DNA of 64,000 bases, taken from Psychroserpens burtonensis DSM 12212 (GTDB lineage Bacteria > Bacteroidota > Bacteroidia > Flavobacteriales > Flavobacteriaceae). A program made the translations under genes and the position numbers. Below are positions 48,794 to 58,185 of this stretch, piece after piece. The first letter of the stretch is position 1; each line of letters starts with the position of its first letter. Under the pieces are notes generated by a model. The model did not search any database and was not told where the DNA came from. It saw only the letters and a list, made by a program, of their open reading frames with translations. Where the stretch lies: NCBI RefSeq assembly GCF_000425305.1, contig NZ_AUDE01000020.1:53608-117607 (forward strand). Reading direction: 5' to 3'.

Positions 48794-49765
48794 ATGAATA
48801 AAGATATTAAATATTTTGGTATTGACATTAGTCATTTGGTTTTTGACGTTACAGATTCAGAAGGAAACTATTATCAGTTTAAAAACAAGTTATCAGGTTT
48901 TAAGCAGTTTTTAAAACTCTTGAATTGTAATAGTCATTGTGTTATGGAAGCTACAGGTTATTATCACTATCAGTTAGCTTATTACTTGTTTGAAAACGGT
49001 AAAAAAGTGTCAGTAGAAAACCCATTGTCAGTAAAACGTTTTATTCAAATGCGACTCTCTAAGATAAAGACAGATAAGAGCGATTCTAAACTTATTTGCG
49101 CTTACGCAGAGCAAGTAGAATTAAAGCTCTGGCAAGGTAGTTCTAAAGAAGTACAAGAGTGTCTTCAAATCACCAGAGTCCTTTCTGTGTATACAAAGCA
49201 GAGCACTATGCTAAAGAATAAACTACATGGTGAATCTGTTTTAGGAGAGCCAAGTAAAGCTGTTGTTAGGTCCCTAAATCGTAGTTTAAAACAACTCGAT
49301 AAAGAGAAATAAAACTTAGAAGCGAAGTTGTTATTTTTAGTAAAAGAGACACATAAAAATTTATTCACTCGCATAAAAACGATACCAGGAATCGGTAGAA
49401 AAACATCTATTATGTTAATCGTTTTAACTGGTGGTTTTGAGCGTTTTTCAAGTGCTAGTGAATTGTGTAGTTATGCAGGTCTAACACCAGTGATTAGACA
49501 AAGTGGAAGTAGCGTAAAAGGACGACCTCGCATTAGTAAAATGGGGAATCAAAAACTTAGGAATTTATTATTTATGTGCAGTTTTACAGCTTGTAAATAT
49601 AACAAAGCTTGCAGAGATATTTATGATCGAATAGTAGCCAAAGGAAAGCGTAAAAAACTAGCATTAATTGCGGTATGCAATAAGCTATTAAAACAGGCCT
49701 TTGCAATTGCTAAATCAGGGTTAATATTTGATGCAACATATAAAAGTACGTTAGTGAAAAATTAA
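48794..49765 (+). pseudogene. IS110-family transposase with one in-frame stop
   Basis: Reading frame 48794-49765 is continuous except for TAA at 49310-49312, after residue 172. The N-terminal DEDD domain (YFGIDISHLVFDV, VMEATGYYHYQ, KTDKSDSKLI) and the C-terminal Transposase_20 domain (IPGIGRKTSIMLI, YAGLTPVIRQSGSSVKG with the catalytic Ser) are otherwise complete. Recent nonsense mutation is the simplest explanation. The N-terminal half alone could be made as a 172-residue protein. Confidence 0.85.
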
Positions 49766-49790
49766 TGGATTTTTACTTGTTTTTTAGCAC

Positions 49791-50327
49791 AGTACTTTGT
49801 TAGTATTTCGTTGTTTTTTCAGAGATTCTATTATTCGGCAAAATCCCATTTTGTGTATTACAGTTTTTGAGTAAATTTCTCCTCTGTTTTACTACTCAAA
49901 GTTTTTCAATCCCCATTGATTGAGTAATTCCGCATTTTTTAAAACTCCACACACTGTTCGTTTTTTATAAACTTTCCCAAGTCTATTTTTTAAAGAAAAT
50001 CCATACTGTAATTATCAAAACAAACAGCTAATGAAATAGAACCATTTATTGTAAACAGATTCCTTATACTAAATAGTTTATTCCGATGACTAAAAATACT
50101 GCTTGCACAATAAGCAAATGTACTTATCAGCAGTTGCTTACACCATTAAAAAACACTTGAAACTTATCGGTAAAAAAATAAAAAGTGACCTAGGAGAACT
50201 AGGTTACTTAATTATTTTAAAAATGTTTCGAATAGCAGTTTAAACTTATATTTTAGATTGAAAATAGTTCGTCATTTCAAATAAGATCCCCTGGATAAAA
50301 ATATTAATTATATATGCTCCTCAAATA
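49791..50327. other. Gene-free stretch after the IS110 element
   Basis: 537 bases, very AT-rich. I see no coding frame or tRNA. The only structure is the hairpin at 50183-50209. Confidence 0.6.
50175..50209 (-). terminator. Terminator for the alpha/beta-hydrolase gene
   Basis: Arms 50183-50193 and 50199-50209 pair over 11 bases (one G-U) around GAGAA. On the minus strand the stem is followed by a T-rich tail. It lies about 120 bases past the hydrolase stop. Confidence 0.6.
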
Positions 50328-51380
50328 TTACTTCGAATTATGAATTACAAACGCACTAATATCACTTAAAACATCTTTGACGAATGCCCGCTTTCCAAAT
50401 AATTCTAATTTAATTAAAAAACCAATCCCTGGATGCATAGCACTAAAGTGCTTACTTTTCAATAGGCCGTGTTCTGCTTCTGGATATATTTTTAATTGGT
50501 AATTATCAGTATTATTTGTTGAAAAAATACGCTCATAAGTTTGATAAGATTCTTCAAAGTCAACATTCAAATCCTCTGCACCAAATACACCAAAAATGGG
50601 GCATCGAATATTTTTTAAATCTTGCTCTGCATCACTTGAAATATTTTTTTTGACAAAATAAAATCGCTCTTCGTTCATAAAGTCACAGTCCTCTTCTTGT
50701 TCATTTTTACATTTTTCTTTCTGGTATGCTACATAGTCGGAATACGTACTCGTAGCATTAAAAATAGTAAAATCAATTTCATTTTGTCTTACCCCTACTT
50801 CAATCGCCTCTTTATTAGCACCTTCCAACTCCATTCTTGTTCGAGTTAAATAGTTGCTTTGTCGTTTCCAGTTAATTGCGCCGGAAACGCTAATAATGAA
50901 ATCAGGATAATCTGATAAGCTAGCCACTTTCGGCATTACCCATCCTGCTTGACTAAAGCCTATTAATCCAATAGAAGAAAAATCAAAACGAGGATCTGCT
51001 TTGATAAAGTCAATAGCGGCAATTACTTCATTTGCTCGGTCTTCCATAGATTGATTAAGCCATTTCCCTGTACTTTGCCCGATCCCTTTTTTATCCCAAG
51101 ACATACTTGCAATCCCTTTTTTTGCTAATTCATTCCAAATATGTTCGTAATAGCCGTAGGCATCACGTCCTAGTTCTCCGTCGCCATGAACGAAGATAAC
51201 CAATGGGGTTTTCTCTCCAAGGGTGTGTTTTTTCTTGGGTAAATTCACGACTCCTTCAATGGTGTCTGATTGAAATTGAAAATGGATAACTTGACTTTGA
51301 TAATTCGTTTTCCCCCACAATAAATTAGTGGCAACTAGGAGTAAAATTATGACGATAATTATTTTTGATATTTTATTCAT
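50328..51380 (-). CDS. Alpha/beta-hydrolase, dienelactone-hydrolase/BAAT-like
   Basis: 350 residues with a single N-terminal hydrophobic segment (signal or anchor, about 4-22). The fold is shown by VIFVHGDGELGRD (oxyanion region), a nucleophile elbow GFSQAG with Ser near residue 145, an Asp in FGAEDLNVDF and a late His in EAEHGLL, completing a Ser-Asp-His triad. It resembles exported serine hydrolases of the DLH group, but the substrate is unknown. It stands alone with its own terminator. Confidence 0.85.
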   Translation of the reverse strand: MNKISKIIIVIILLLVATNLLWGKTNYQSQVIHFQFQSDTIEGVVNLPKKKHTLGEKTPLVIFVHGDGELGRDAYGYYEHIWNELAKKGIASMSWDKKGIGQSTGKWLNQSMEDRANEVIAAIDFIKADPRFDFSSIGLIGFSQAGWVMPKVASLSDYPDFIISVSGAINWKRQSNYLTRTRMELEGANKEAIEVGVRQNEIDFTIFNATSTYSDYVAYQKEKCKNEQEEDCDFMNEERFYFVKKNISSDAEQDLKNIRCPIFGVFGAEDLNVDFEESYQTYERIFSTNNTDNYQLKIYPEAEHGLLKSKHFSAMHPGIGFLIKLELFGKRAFVKDVLSDISAFVIHNSK

Positions 51381-51582
51381 TGTATAAATTTAAGTAATAA
51401 ATGTAACTTTTTAGGAGCACTCATTTAAAGTGATTCTTCTGCTTGTGGCTAAAGTTTGGTTTTGGCTTAAGTAGGTATTTTGAGAACCTTTAAATAAGGA
51501 TATTAATCTTGTTAAACTCATTGTATGATTGTTTTAATTTTAGTTGTGTATTGCTACTTTTGCGTTCTGAAATACAATTCAA

Positions 51583-52656
51583 TTAAAAATTAACTCCTAA
51601 TTCCAATGCAAACCCAAAGTTTCTATTGATCACTTTAGACGTCTGCCATTGTTGAAAGAGACCAGCTCCAATAACGATTCCATACTCTTTCCAAGGAATT
51701 ATCTTCACGCCTTGATTAGCACGAAGACCTATTAAAAAATTAGTTGATTTTCTGTTTTCTAAATCTCTTAACACTTCCACTCCAACAGGTACACTTAGAC
51801 CAAGATCGAAATAAACACCAGGTGTTATTTTGATATAACCATTGAATCCAAAACCTAAGACATACGAATCAGCAAAGCTATACCCACGCTCTCGTACTAT
51901 ATTTGATTTAGCCCTAGATTGACCAAAACCGATTACAAAAGGAATAATAAAGTCTTTTTCATTATCTGAAAATCCAGTATATGAAACATTCCAACCCTCA
52001 TTATATTTATCCGTCATTCTTTTATAGGTTAGCATATTGAACCACTTACCTAAAGGAACATAGGTTTCAAAAGTGGATGCGTCCTTAGGGGAACTCGCAT
52101 TATCTAGCATTCCATCTTCTGTAAAACTATCAGTTGTATTTTCTTTTTGTGCATTGATGTAGCTCCATAAGCAATATTCCAATGCTGCTCGGATTCTTTG
52201 TTCGTGGGTTTCAAAGATTTCCGTTAAACCCGAAACTGGAAAATCCTGTTCTTCATAATGAGCGATTTTATAAAGTTCTTCTCCGTTTTCTGCATAGAAA
52301 TAGAGTTCAACATAAACTCTTGCCTTTCTATTTTCTATACTTGTTTGTGCTTCTTCAATTTTCAAATGATTAACCTTTAAAGTAATCGGAGCTCTGTCAC
52401 CTGTTTTAGGCAGGACGACATCCATAAAGTTCTGGATTGTTGTTGCAGTACCATTCTCAAAACGCAATTTCACTTTCTTATTAGAACTCTCTTCTATAAC
52501 TCCAAGGTCTTGCTCCAGACGATTATCGATAACCTTATCTATATAAAAATCCTGATTTGCAATCTCGAATGGAACTTTTTTTAAATCTATAGTTGTCTGC
52601 GAAAAACAAACGGCACAACTAAAAAATACTACTAAAATGTTTATTATTTTTTTCAT
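51583..52656 (-). CDS. Exported, probable outer-membrane protein
   Basis: 357 residues with a signal peptide (AVCFSQ). The first half (about 20-170) is alpha/beta and includes a VNHLKIEEAQTSIENRKARVYVEL stretch. The second half has alternating strands and ends in ALELGVNF, a terminal Phe typical of outer-membrane beta-barrels. The family is unknown to me. It starts three bases after the stop of the lipocalin-like gene, so the two are cotranscribed. Confidence 0.7.
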   Translation of the reverse strand: MKKIINILVVFFSCAVCFSQTTIDLKKVPFEIANQDFYIDKVIDNRLEQDLGVIEESSNKKVKLRFENGTATTIQNFMDVVLPKTGDRAPITLKVNHLKIEEAQTSIENRKARVYVELYFYAENGEELYKIAHYEEQDFPVSGLTEIFETHEQRIRAALEYCLWSYINAQKENTTDSFTEDGMLDNASSPKDASTFETYVPLGKWFNMLTYKRMTDKYNEGWNVSYTGFSDNEKDFIIPFVIGFGQSRAKSNIVRERGYSFADSYVLGFGFNGYIKITPGVYFDLGLSVPVGVEVLRDLENRKSTNFLIGLRANQGVKIIPWKEYGIVIGAGLFQQWQTSKVINRNFGFALELGVNF

Positions 52657-52658
52657 AA

Positions 52659-53057
52659 TTATTTTATTAAATTGTTATAATGTACTTCGACATCACTAAT
52701 TTCATCAATATCATACTTCAGTACTAAGGAATTCTTTGATATTGAGATGATGTAAGCTTTAATCTTATCCCCTTTTTCATCGATCATTAACACATAACCA
52801 CCGCTTGTATTTAGGATAAAAGTTCCTTCTTCTTCTTTGCCTTCTGATGTTGATGTATACGTCATGTCTTCTTTAAAAAGAATATAATCGCCTTTTTCCC
52901 TTTTGTTGGGTGGGAACTCCATGCTTTCGATTTTATAGGTATCTAGAAACCAGGTATTGAATAGCATATTTGTTTCACTCTGTTGAATGGGTGTTTTGTC
53001 CACTATAGACAGTATTAAAAAGTTAGTAATGATAAGCGTCCAGATATAAATTTTCAT
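52659..53057 (-). CDS. Lipocalin-like small protein, paralogue 1
   Basis: 132 residues from the ATG at 53057, which gives a basic-hydrophobic N-terminus (KIYIWTLIITNFLILSI). The open frame continues upstream to 53144 but that part looks non-coding. The body (TWFLDTYKIESM, DYILFKEDMTYTSTSEGK, IDEISDVEVHY) matches the product at 54705-55088 along its length, so the two are paralogues. It is cotranscribed with the outer-membrane protein gene. Confidence 0.72.
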   Translation of the reverse strand: MKIYIWTLIITNFLILSIVDKTPIQQSETNMLFNTWFLDTYKIESMEFPPNKREKGDYILFKEDMTYTSTSEGKEEEGTFILNTSGGYVLMIDEKGDKIKAYIISISKNSLVLKYDIDEISDVEVHYNNLIK

Positions 53058-53349
53058 TGGTATTGTTTTTATTTGTTTACGAATTGTGGGGCAAAGATAT
53101 TTTGCAATAAAGAATAAAGTGATTCTCCCTATAATGTGAAGCAAAAAAAAGTGTCTTCCTTTATCGGGAACACACTCTTAATACATGTAATATACTCATA
53201 AACAGTTGTTAACAAAGGTTTTTTATTTAATATACCTTAAAATAATTAATTATACATAAACGAGTTCTGTATACTATCTAACACTATCGTGATTACTACT
53301 TTTCTTGTAAAAAATTAGTAGATAAAATCTAAAAAGAGCATGCTGGATA

Positions 53350-53460
53350 TTTTAAATTTATAGTTTCTGATATTTTAATCGCGAAAACGAGCCTGTTCAA
53401 AATTTAGTGGCTAAAGGAATCATTAATAGCGTATGGTACGTGATCATTGAAAAAGAATGA
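53350..53460 (+). pseudogene. C-terminal remnant of an unknown gene
   Basis: On the plus strand, AGYFKFIVSDI in one frame joins FNRENEPVQNLVAKGIINSV and WYVIIEKE-stop in another. This looks like the tail of a protein of unknown family, interrupted by a frameshift. It ends just before the terminator hairpin. The rest of the 53145-53625 gap holds nothing clear. Confidence 0.35.
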
Positions 53461-53477
53461 ATACTAACACCTGAAAA

Positions 53478-53512
53478 AAACCTCATTATATTCCGAGAAT
53501 ATAATGAGGTTT
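53478..53512 (-). terminator. Terminator of the RND/DUF418 operon
   Basis: A perfect 15-bp stem (53478-53492 with 53498-53512) with a 5-base loop. On the minus strand it is followed by a run of seven T, so it ends the transcript of the efflux and DUF418 genes. Confidence 0.8.
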
Positions 53513-53625
53513 ATTAGTGTTCTCGATTCATTCACTCACTTTCGAGCAAAATACGAACGCAACAACCGAAGACTAGCAAGTGAAGTTTTTTAGATTAAAA
53601 AAAAGCATTGGCAGTAAACTAGCTT

Positions 53626-54705
53626 TTATCCTGTAATTTTCCGCATGATATACTCCAGAGGGCCTTTTTTAAATTTCATGCGCCAAATATGAGAAAAAAA
53701 TATAATTACAACGCTAAAAACAATCGCATAAACCACGGTAAATTCAATAGAAAATGCAGCCTCTAATTTTTTAAAAAACAATTTTATAGCAAGCATTCCT
53801 ATGATAACGTGAAAGAAGTAATTACTTAATGAAAGCTGTCCTGTGCTTACCATCTGCTTTATAAAAAGGGTATGTGATAATTTATTACAAATGTATATTG
53901 ATATTGAAATAATAAAAACTGCTAAACTAGAAGCTGTAATCATATAAAAAAACAGCGGTGGCATTGGTGTTGTTCCTAAAAGATGAGTTATGTTGGAGGC
54001 CTGTGTTGGCCATAATTGATTTAGAGCGTCAATTAAAAATATTGAAATACTTTTAAAAACAACAAATAGCGTAAAAGAAAATAGGGTTACTCGCTTTCTT
54101 ATCTTTGTATTATTAAAATTTAATTTTCCAATCCAAATCCCTGTTAGTAGAAAAGCAATCCAAGGGAAAACCGGATGAAAGCCGTTCAGAAACAAATTGC
54201 GAAAAAATCCGTTTACGGTAAAAAAATCTGTGTATTCTAAAGTATTCCAGTCCCAACCTGTATCATAATTAAAAAATAACACGGAAGCAGAATAAGCTAT
54301 TATTAACAGAAAACTTATTATTATCAGCCATTTGCGTGAGACTGATAAAAACAAAACTCCTATTGGTACATAAAGACCATAATAATGTAAAATATCAGCA
54401 GGCCAAATAGAATAATAGCTCAAACCTACAATAAACAGAAATGCAGCTCTTTTTAGTAGGATTATTTTTGCTTTTCTTATTTTGCCCGCATCGTTTTTTG
54501 CTTTTCGGTACATTAAAGTCATACCAACGCCCGCAAGCACTACAAAAAGAGCCGCTGCTTTGCCCGATAATAATGCTACCAACTGATACAAATAAGCATC
54601 AGTTTCGGCGACCATTACGGTTTTGAAATTCACAAATATCATTCCAATAATAGCAAGGCCTCTTGCAAAATCGTACCCTAAAATGCGCTGCGTTTCTCTT
54701 GCCAT
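53626..54705 (-). CDS. DUF418-family membrane protein
   Basis: 359 residues with about ten transmembrane helices. The start RILGYDFARGLAIIGMIFVNF, with Arg and Asp in helix 1, and the C-terminal TGQLSLSNYFFHVIIGM box match DUF418/HGSNAT-like proteins that may move acyl groups across the membrane. The enzymatic role is unproven. Its ATG overlaps the stop of the lipocalin-like gene by one base, and it is the last gene of the RND operon before a strong terminator. Confidence 0.82.
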   Translation of the reverse strand: MARETQRILGYDFARGLAIIGMIFVNFKTVMVAETDAYLYQLVALLSGKAAALFVVLAGVGMTLMYRKAKNDAGKIRKAKIILLKRAAFLFIVGLSYYSIWPADILHYYGLYVPIGVLFLSVSRKWLIIISFLLIIAYSASVLFFNYDTGWDWNTLEYTDFFTVNGFFRNLFLNGFHPVFPWIAFLLTGIWIGKLNFNNTKIRKRVTLFSFTLFVVFKSISIFLIDALNQLWPTQASNITHLLGTTPMPPLFFYMITASSLAVFIISISIYICNKLSHTLFIKQMVSTGQLSLSNYFFHVIIGMLAIKLFFKKLEAAFSIEFTVVYAIVFSVVIIFFSHIWRMKFKKGPLEYIMRKITG

Positions 54706-55088
54706 TATTCTTTTGTTGTATAATGAATATCTACACCGTCCATTTCTTTAATGTCAATATTCAAAACCATCCTATTCACTGATAACTTATCAACAATGAC
54801 TTTTATGCCATCTCCTTTATTGTTATACATAGTAAAGTAGTTTTTCTCAGTATTGAATGTCCATTTTCCTACTGTTTTTGTCCCCTCATCCACACTCACA
54901 TAAGTCATATCGCTTTTCAGCAAAATATAATCCTTCTTTTCTTTTTCATCAGGTTGGTAATCAACCCACATAACTTCATACTTTTCGAGATACCACTTTT
55001 TAGAAAGTGTTTCTTTGTTTACAGTTTGCGAAAACCCACTGATATGTAAAAAGATAAGGAGTACAGGTGTTAATAGTATTTTCTTCAT
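54705..55088 (-). CDS. Lipocalin-like small exported protein, paralogue 2
   Basis: 127 residues with a signal peptide (ISGFSQ). The mature part (KWYLEKYEVM, DYILLKSDMTYVSVDEGTK, VGKWTFNT, DIKEMDGVDIHY) aligns with the product at 52659-53057 over its length, sharing DYIL-K-DMTY, KGD-IK and VHY-type ends. It lies 44 bases after the RND pump gene and overlaps the DUF418 gene. Confidence 0.78.
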   Translation of the reverse strand: MKKILLTPVLLIFLHISGFSQTVNKETLSKKWYLEKYEVMWVDYQPDEKEKKDYILLKSDMTYVSVDEGTKTVGKWTFNTEKNYFTMYNNKGDGIKVIVDKLSVNRMVLNIDIKEMDGVDIHYTTKE

Positions 55089-55132
55089 TATATAAGATTT
55101 ATAAAAGATTTGTATGCAATAGCTCGATGCGT

Positions 55133-58100
55133 CTATTTCTTAATTAAAACGGTAAATAAAACAGGGATCACCACCAATGTTAAAATTGTTGCTACAATTA
55201 AACCAAACATAAGTGCTACTGCTAAAGGAACAAACATTTCGTTGCCCGATAGCGAAAGTGGAATCAGCGCCATTACGGTAGTTGCGGTTGTGACCATAAT
55301 TGGAACAAATCGCTGATTAGATGAATCTCTACTCGCTTCGATAATACTCATTCCTTGCTCTTTGGCTCTGTTAATAAATGTAATGAGCAATATGGCGTCG
55401 TTTACAACAATACCTATTAAACTGGCAATTCCTAAAATTGCGGTAAACGAAAAGGGCTGACTAGTAACAAGCAAACCTGCAATTGAACCAATAAATGCCA
55501 ATGGCAAAGTGAGTAGTATTACAAAAGGTTGTGCAAATGAATTAAATTCAATCATTAAAATAATATAGACAAGGAATATTGCAGCAAGTGCAGCAAAGCC
55601 CATATTTCCAGAATCTTTTTTTGATGCTTCTCGCTCTCCGTTAAAGGTAATATCCGTTCCGGTTGTATCTAGTTTTGGTAATATTTCAAACTCAATTATA
55701 TCAGCAATTTCGGTAGGACTATAGCCCTCTTTTGCATCGCAAAACACGCTTATGTTTCGTTCCTTATTAGTATGTCTAATTACAGGATATTTCTTCTCAA
55801 TTTTGATATCTGCTATTTGTTTTAGCAAGATTTTTTGTTGTGTTTGTGACGAGACAATTCCCAAATTCTCAAGCTCGGAGATAGAAGATATATCACCTGA
55901 GATGTTCACAGGGAATTCGTTTCCGTTTTTCCTATATTTTGTCAGTTCGCTGCCCATCAGCGCCAAATTAATCTGCTTTTGAATGTCGTATTGGCTTAAA
56001 CCTAACGACGCTGCTAAATTGAAATCAATATCGGCTACATATTCGTATTTCGCATTACTTACGCTCGTCCCAATTTTATAGGCTCCTTCAAGGTTTCGAA
56101 TTGTGTCTCTTATCATTTTTGCAACTTCAATATTTCTATTAATATTATCGCTCGAGATATCGAGTAGCACCGCGCCACCCCCAGAACCCGACAAGCTTAA
56201 TAAGCGGGTTTGCACAGAAGCTCCTATAATTTTTTCGTTAAATTGATTTTGTAAATAGGCTGCCAATTCTTTTTTGTTGGTAAAATTTTCGCTCTTATCC
56301 ATATCAAAATCAACCTTAATTTGTGCATATTCCAACGATTGCACATTTACTTCCATCAGTTGATAAAAGCGGGGTAAAGGTTTGCCTATAGAAGAAGTGT
56401 ATGATTTTGTTTCGGGTTGTTGTTGTATAATATGTTCTATTTTTTCAACAATATTTTCTGTATTTTCAAGACTGAAACTTTCACCAGAAATATCAATATA
56501 AAGCGTTTGCTTATCTGCTGGCGGGAAATATTCCTCATTAAGAAACCGCACGGATATAAAAGCTAACATTAATACTACAAAACTAATGGTAAGTGTTGCC
56601 TTTTTATAGGTCAAAGCTTTGTCTAAAAAACTAATAAAAAACATTCGCAAATAATTTTTTCTTACTTTTTTCTCTTTAGACTTTCGTGCAAATAATACGG
56701 TTAAGGCTGGTATGACTAGCATTGCCACAAAATAGGATGCAATTAAGGAAATAATTACAATTTTTGGTATGGCACCTAACAAATCCCCAGCAGCACCTGG
56801 TAAAAATAATAAAGGTGAAAAAGCCGCAATAGTAGTTAATGTTGCCGAAAGTATTGGTTTTGCAGTTTCTTTTGCACCCAGATATGCGGCTTGTAATTTA
56901 TCTTTTCCTTTATTGAGGTGTTCTTGCACTGCTTCTACCACAACAATGGCGTTATCTACAAGCAAACCCAAAGCAATAATTAAAGCTGTGGTAGATATTT
57001 GATGAACCTTTAAATCGAAAACCCACATGGCAATAAAACTGATAAGTATTGAAAGCGGAATAGCCACCGAAACAATAATTGCATTTCTAAAACCCAAAGC
57101 AATAAAAACCACAATCATCACAAAAGCAATACCCTGCAAAAGATTCATCATAAAATCAGTAATTGATTTGTCGATACTTTCTGGCTCAAAAGAGATTTCA
57201 TCAATAATTAAATCATTAGGGAAATCTTGTTTTGTGCTTTCAATTCGTTGTCGCACATCCTTACCTATTGGAATAATATTCTTTCCAGACTTGAAGAAAC
57301 CTGCCAGTAAAACCGCATTTTTTCCATTTTGTTTGGTTTTGTATTTTACATCTTTACTTTCTAATATTTTTACAGTAGCGAGGTCTTTAAGCCAAACAGA
57401 ACTGCCATTTTCTGTAGACGTATAGAGTATAGTATTTTCAATATCCTTTACAATTCCGTATGGGCTAGTAATATTCACGTTTATCTGGCCATTTGTGGTT
57501 TTAATTGCTCCAGCCGGAAAGGAGACATTCTGCGCTTTTATTATTTCTGCTATATTTTCTATCGAAATTGGATATTTCTGAAGTTGAGCAATATCAATCT
57601 TAATTTCAATTTCTTGTGGAATTTTCCCAACCAGTTCAAAACGAGTAACTCCGTCAACTTTAGAGAGTTGCTTCTGAAAAACTTCGGCATAGGCCGATAA
57701 TTGTTCATAATTGTAGTTTTCGCCTGAAAAACTGATGATCATTCCAGCGGTTTCAATCAGTTTTGTATCTATATATGGTTTATACGCATCTTTCGGAATA
57801 CTACTATCAATATCACTTATAACTCTTCTGAGTTCTTGCCACGATTTTTCTACCTCAGCGTCATTTGTTAAAGATACAACAACGATAGAGGCACTATTAA
57901 ACGAATAACTTTCCACTTTATCAAAACCTGCAATCTCATTAACCGCATTTTCAATTGGATTTGTAATAAGTTGCTCAATATCTGTTAGCGATGCACCAGG
58001 GTAAATGGTCGTAATCATGGCAACAGGCACTGCAATATCTGGGTTTTCTTGTTTTGGTAAAAGAGTGTAAAAGTAGAAGCCAACAATGGCAACAGCAAAT

Positions 58101-58180
58101 GCAATAAACAAGGTAATCTTGCTCTGTTTTATTGGAGCTGAAAGAAACGAGGTTTTTAAATTTTTATTTGTTTTATTCAT
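55133..58180 (-). CDS. RND efflux pump, inner-membrane subunit
   Basis: A 1015-residue proton-driven transporter of the AcrB/MdtB/HAE-1 group. It has the expected 12 helices in two repeats with large periplasmic loops. Landmarks are the first helix (ITLFIAFAVAIVGFYFYTLLP), VDNAIVVVEAVQEH with the family's conserved Asp/Asn, PAAGDLLGAIPK and, in the second repeat, GIVVNDAILLITFINR. The substrate is unknown. It is third after tolC-like and adaptor genes, with five bases to the adaptor. Confidence 0.93.
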   Translation of the reverse strand: MNKTNKNLKTSFLSAPIKQSKITLFIAFAVAIVGFYFYTLLPKQENPDIAVPVAMITTIYPGASLTDIEQLITNPIENAVNEIAGFDKVESYSFNSASIVVVSLTNDAEVEKSWQELRRVISDIDSSIPKDAYKPYIDTKLIETAGMIISFSGENYNYEQLSAYAEVFQKQLSKVDGVTRFELVGKIPQEIEIKIDIAQLQKYPISIENIAEIIKAQNVSFPAGAIKTTNGQINVNITSPYGIVKDIENTILYTSTENGSSVWLKDLATVKILESKDVKYKTKQNGKNAVLLAGFFKSGKNIIPIGKDVRQRIESTKQDFPNDLIIDEISFEPESIDKSITDFMMNLLQGIAFVMIVVFIALGFRNAIIVSVAIPLSILISFIAMWVFDLKVHQISTTALIIALGLLVDNAIVVVEAVQEHLNKGKDKLQAAYLGAKETAKPILSATLTTIAAFSPLLFLPGAAGDLLGAIPKIVIISLIASYFVAMLVIPALTVLFARKSKEKKVRKNYLRMFFISFLDKALTYKKATLTISFVVLMLAFISVRFLNEEYFPPADKQTLYIDISGESFSLENTENIVEKIEHIIQQQPETKSYTSSIGKPLPRFYQLMEVNVQSLEYAQIKVDFDMDKSENFTNKKELAAYLQNQFNEKIIGASVQTRLLSLSGSGGGAVLLDISSDNINRNIEVAKMIRDTIRNLEGAYKIGTSVSNAKYEYVADIDFNLAASLGLSQYDIQKQINLALMGSELTKYRKNGNEFPVNISGDISSISELENLGIVSSQTQQKILLKQIADIKIEKKYPVIRHTNKERNISVFCDAKEGYSPTEIADIIEFEILPKLDTTGTDITFNGEREASKKDSGNMGFAALAAIFLVYIILMIEFNSFAQPFVILLTLPLAFIGSIAGLLVTSQPFSFTAILGIASLIGIVVNDAILLITFINRAKEQGMSIIEASRDSSNQRFVPIMVTTATTVMALIPLSLSGNEMFVPLAVALMFGLIVATILTLVVIPVLFTVLIKK

Positions 58181-58185
58181 GATTT

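Larger units (their letters stand above)
48600..49790 (+). mobile_element. IS110-family element
   Basis: It consists of a left non-coding segment of about 190 bases, a DEDD transposase gene with one stop, and a short right end. IS110 elements lack inverted repeats, so the borders are estimates. The left border lies near 48600-48640 and the right shortly after 49765. Related elements make a structured bridge RNA from the left non-coding end. Confidence 0.75.
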
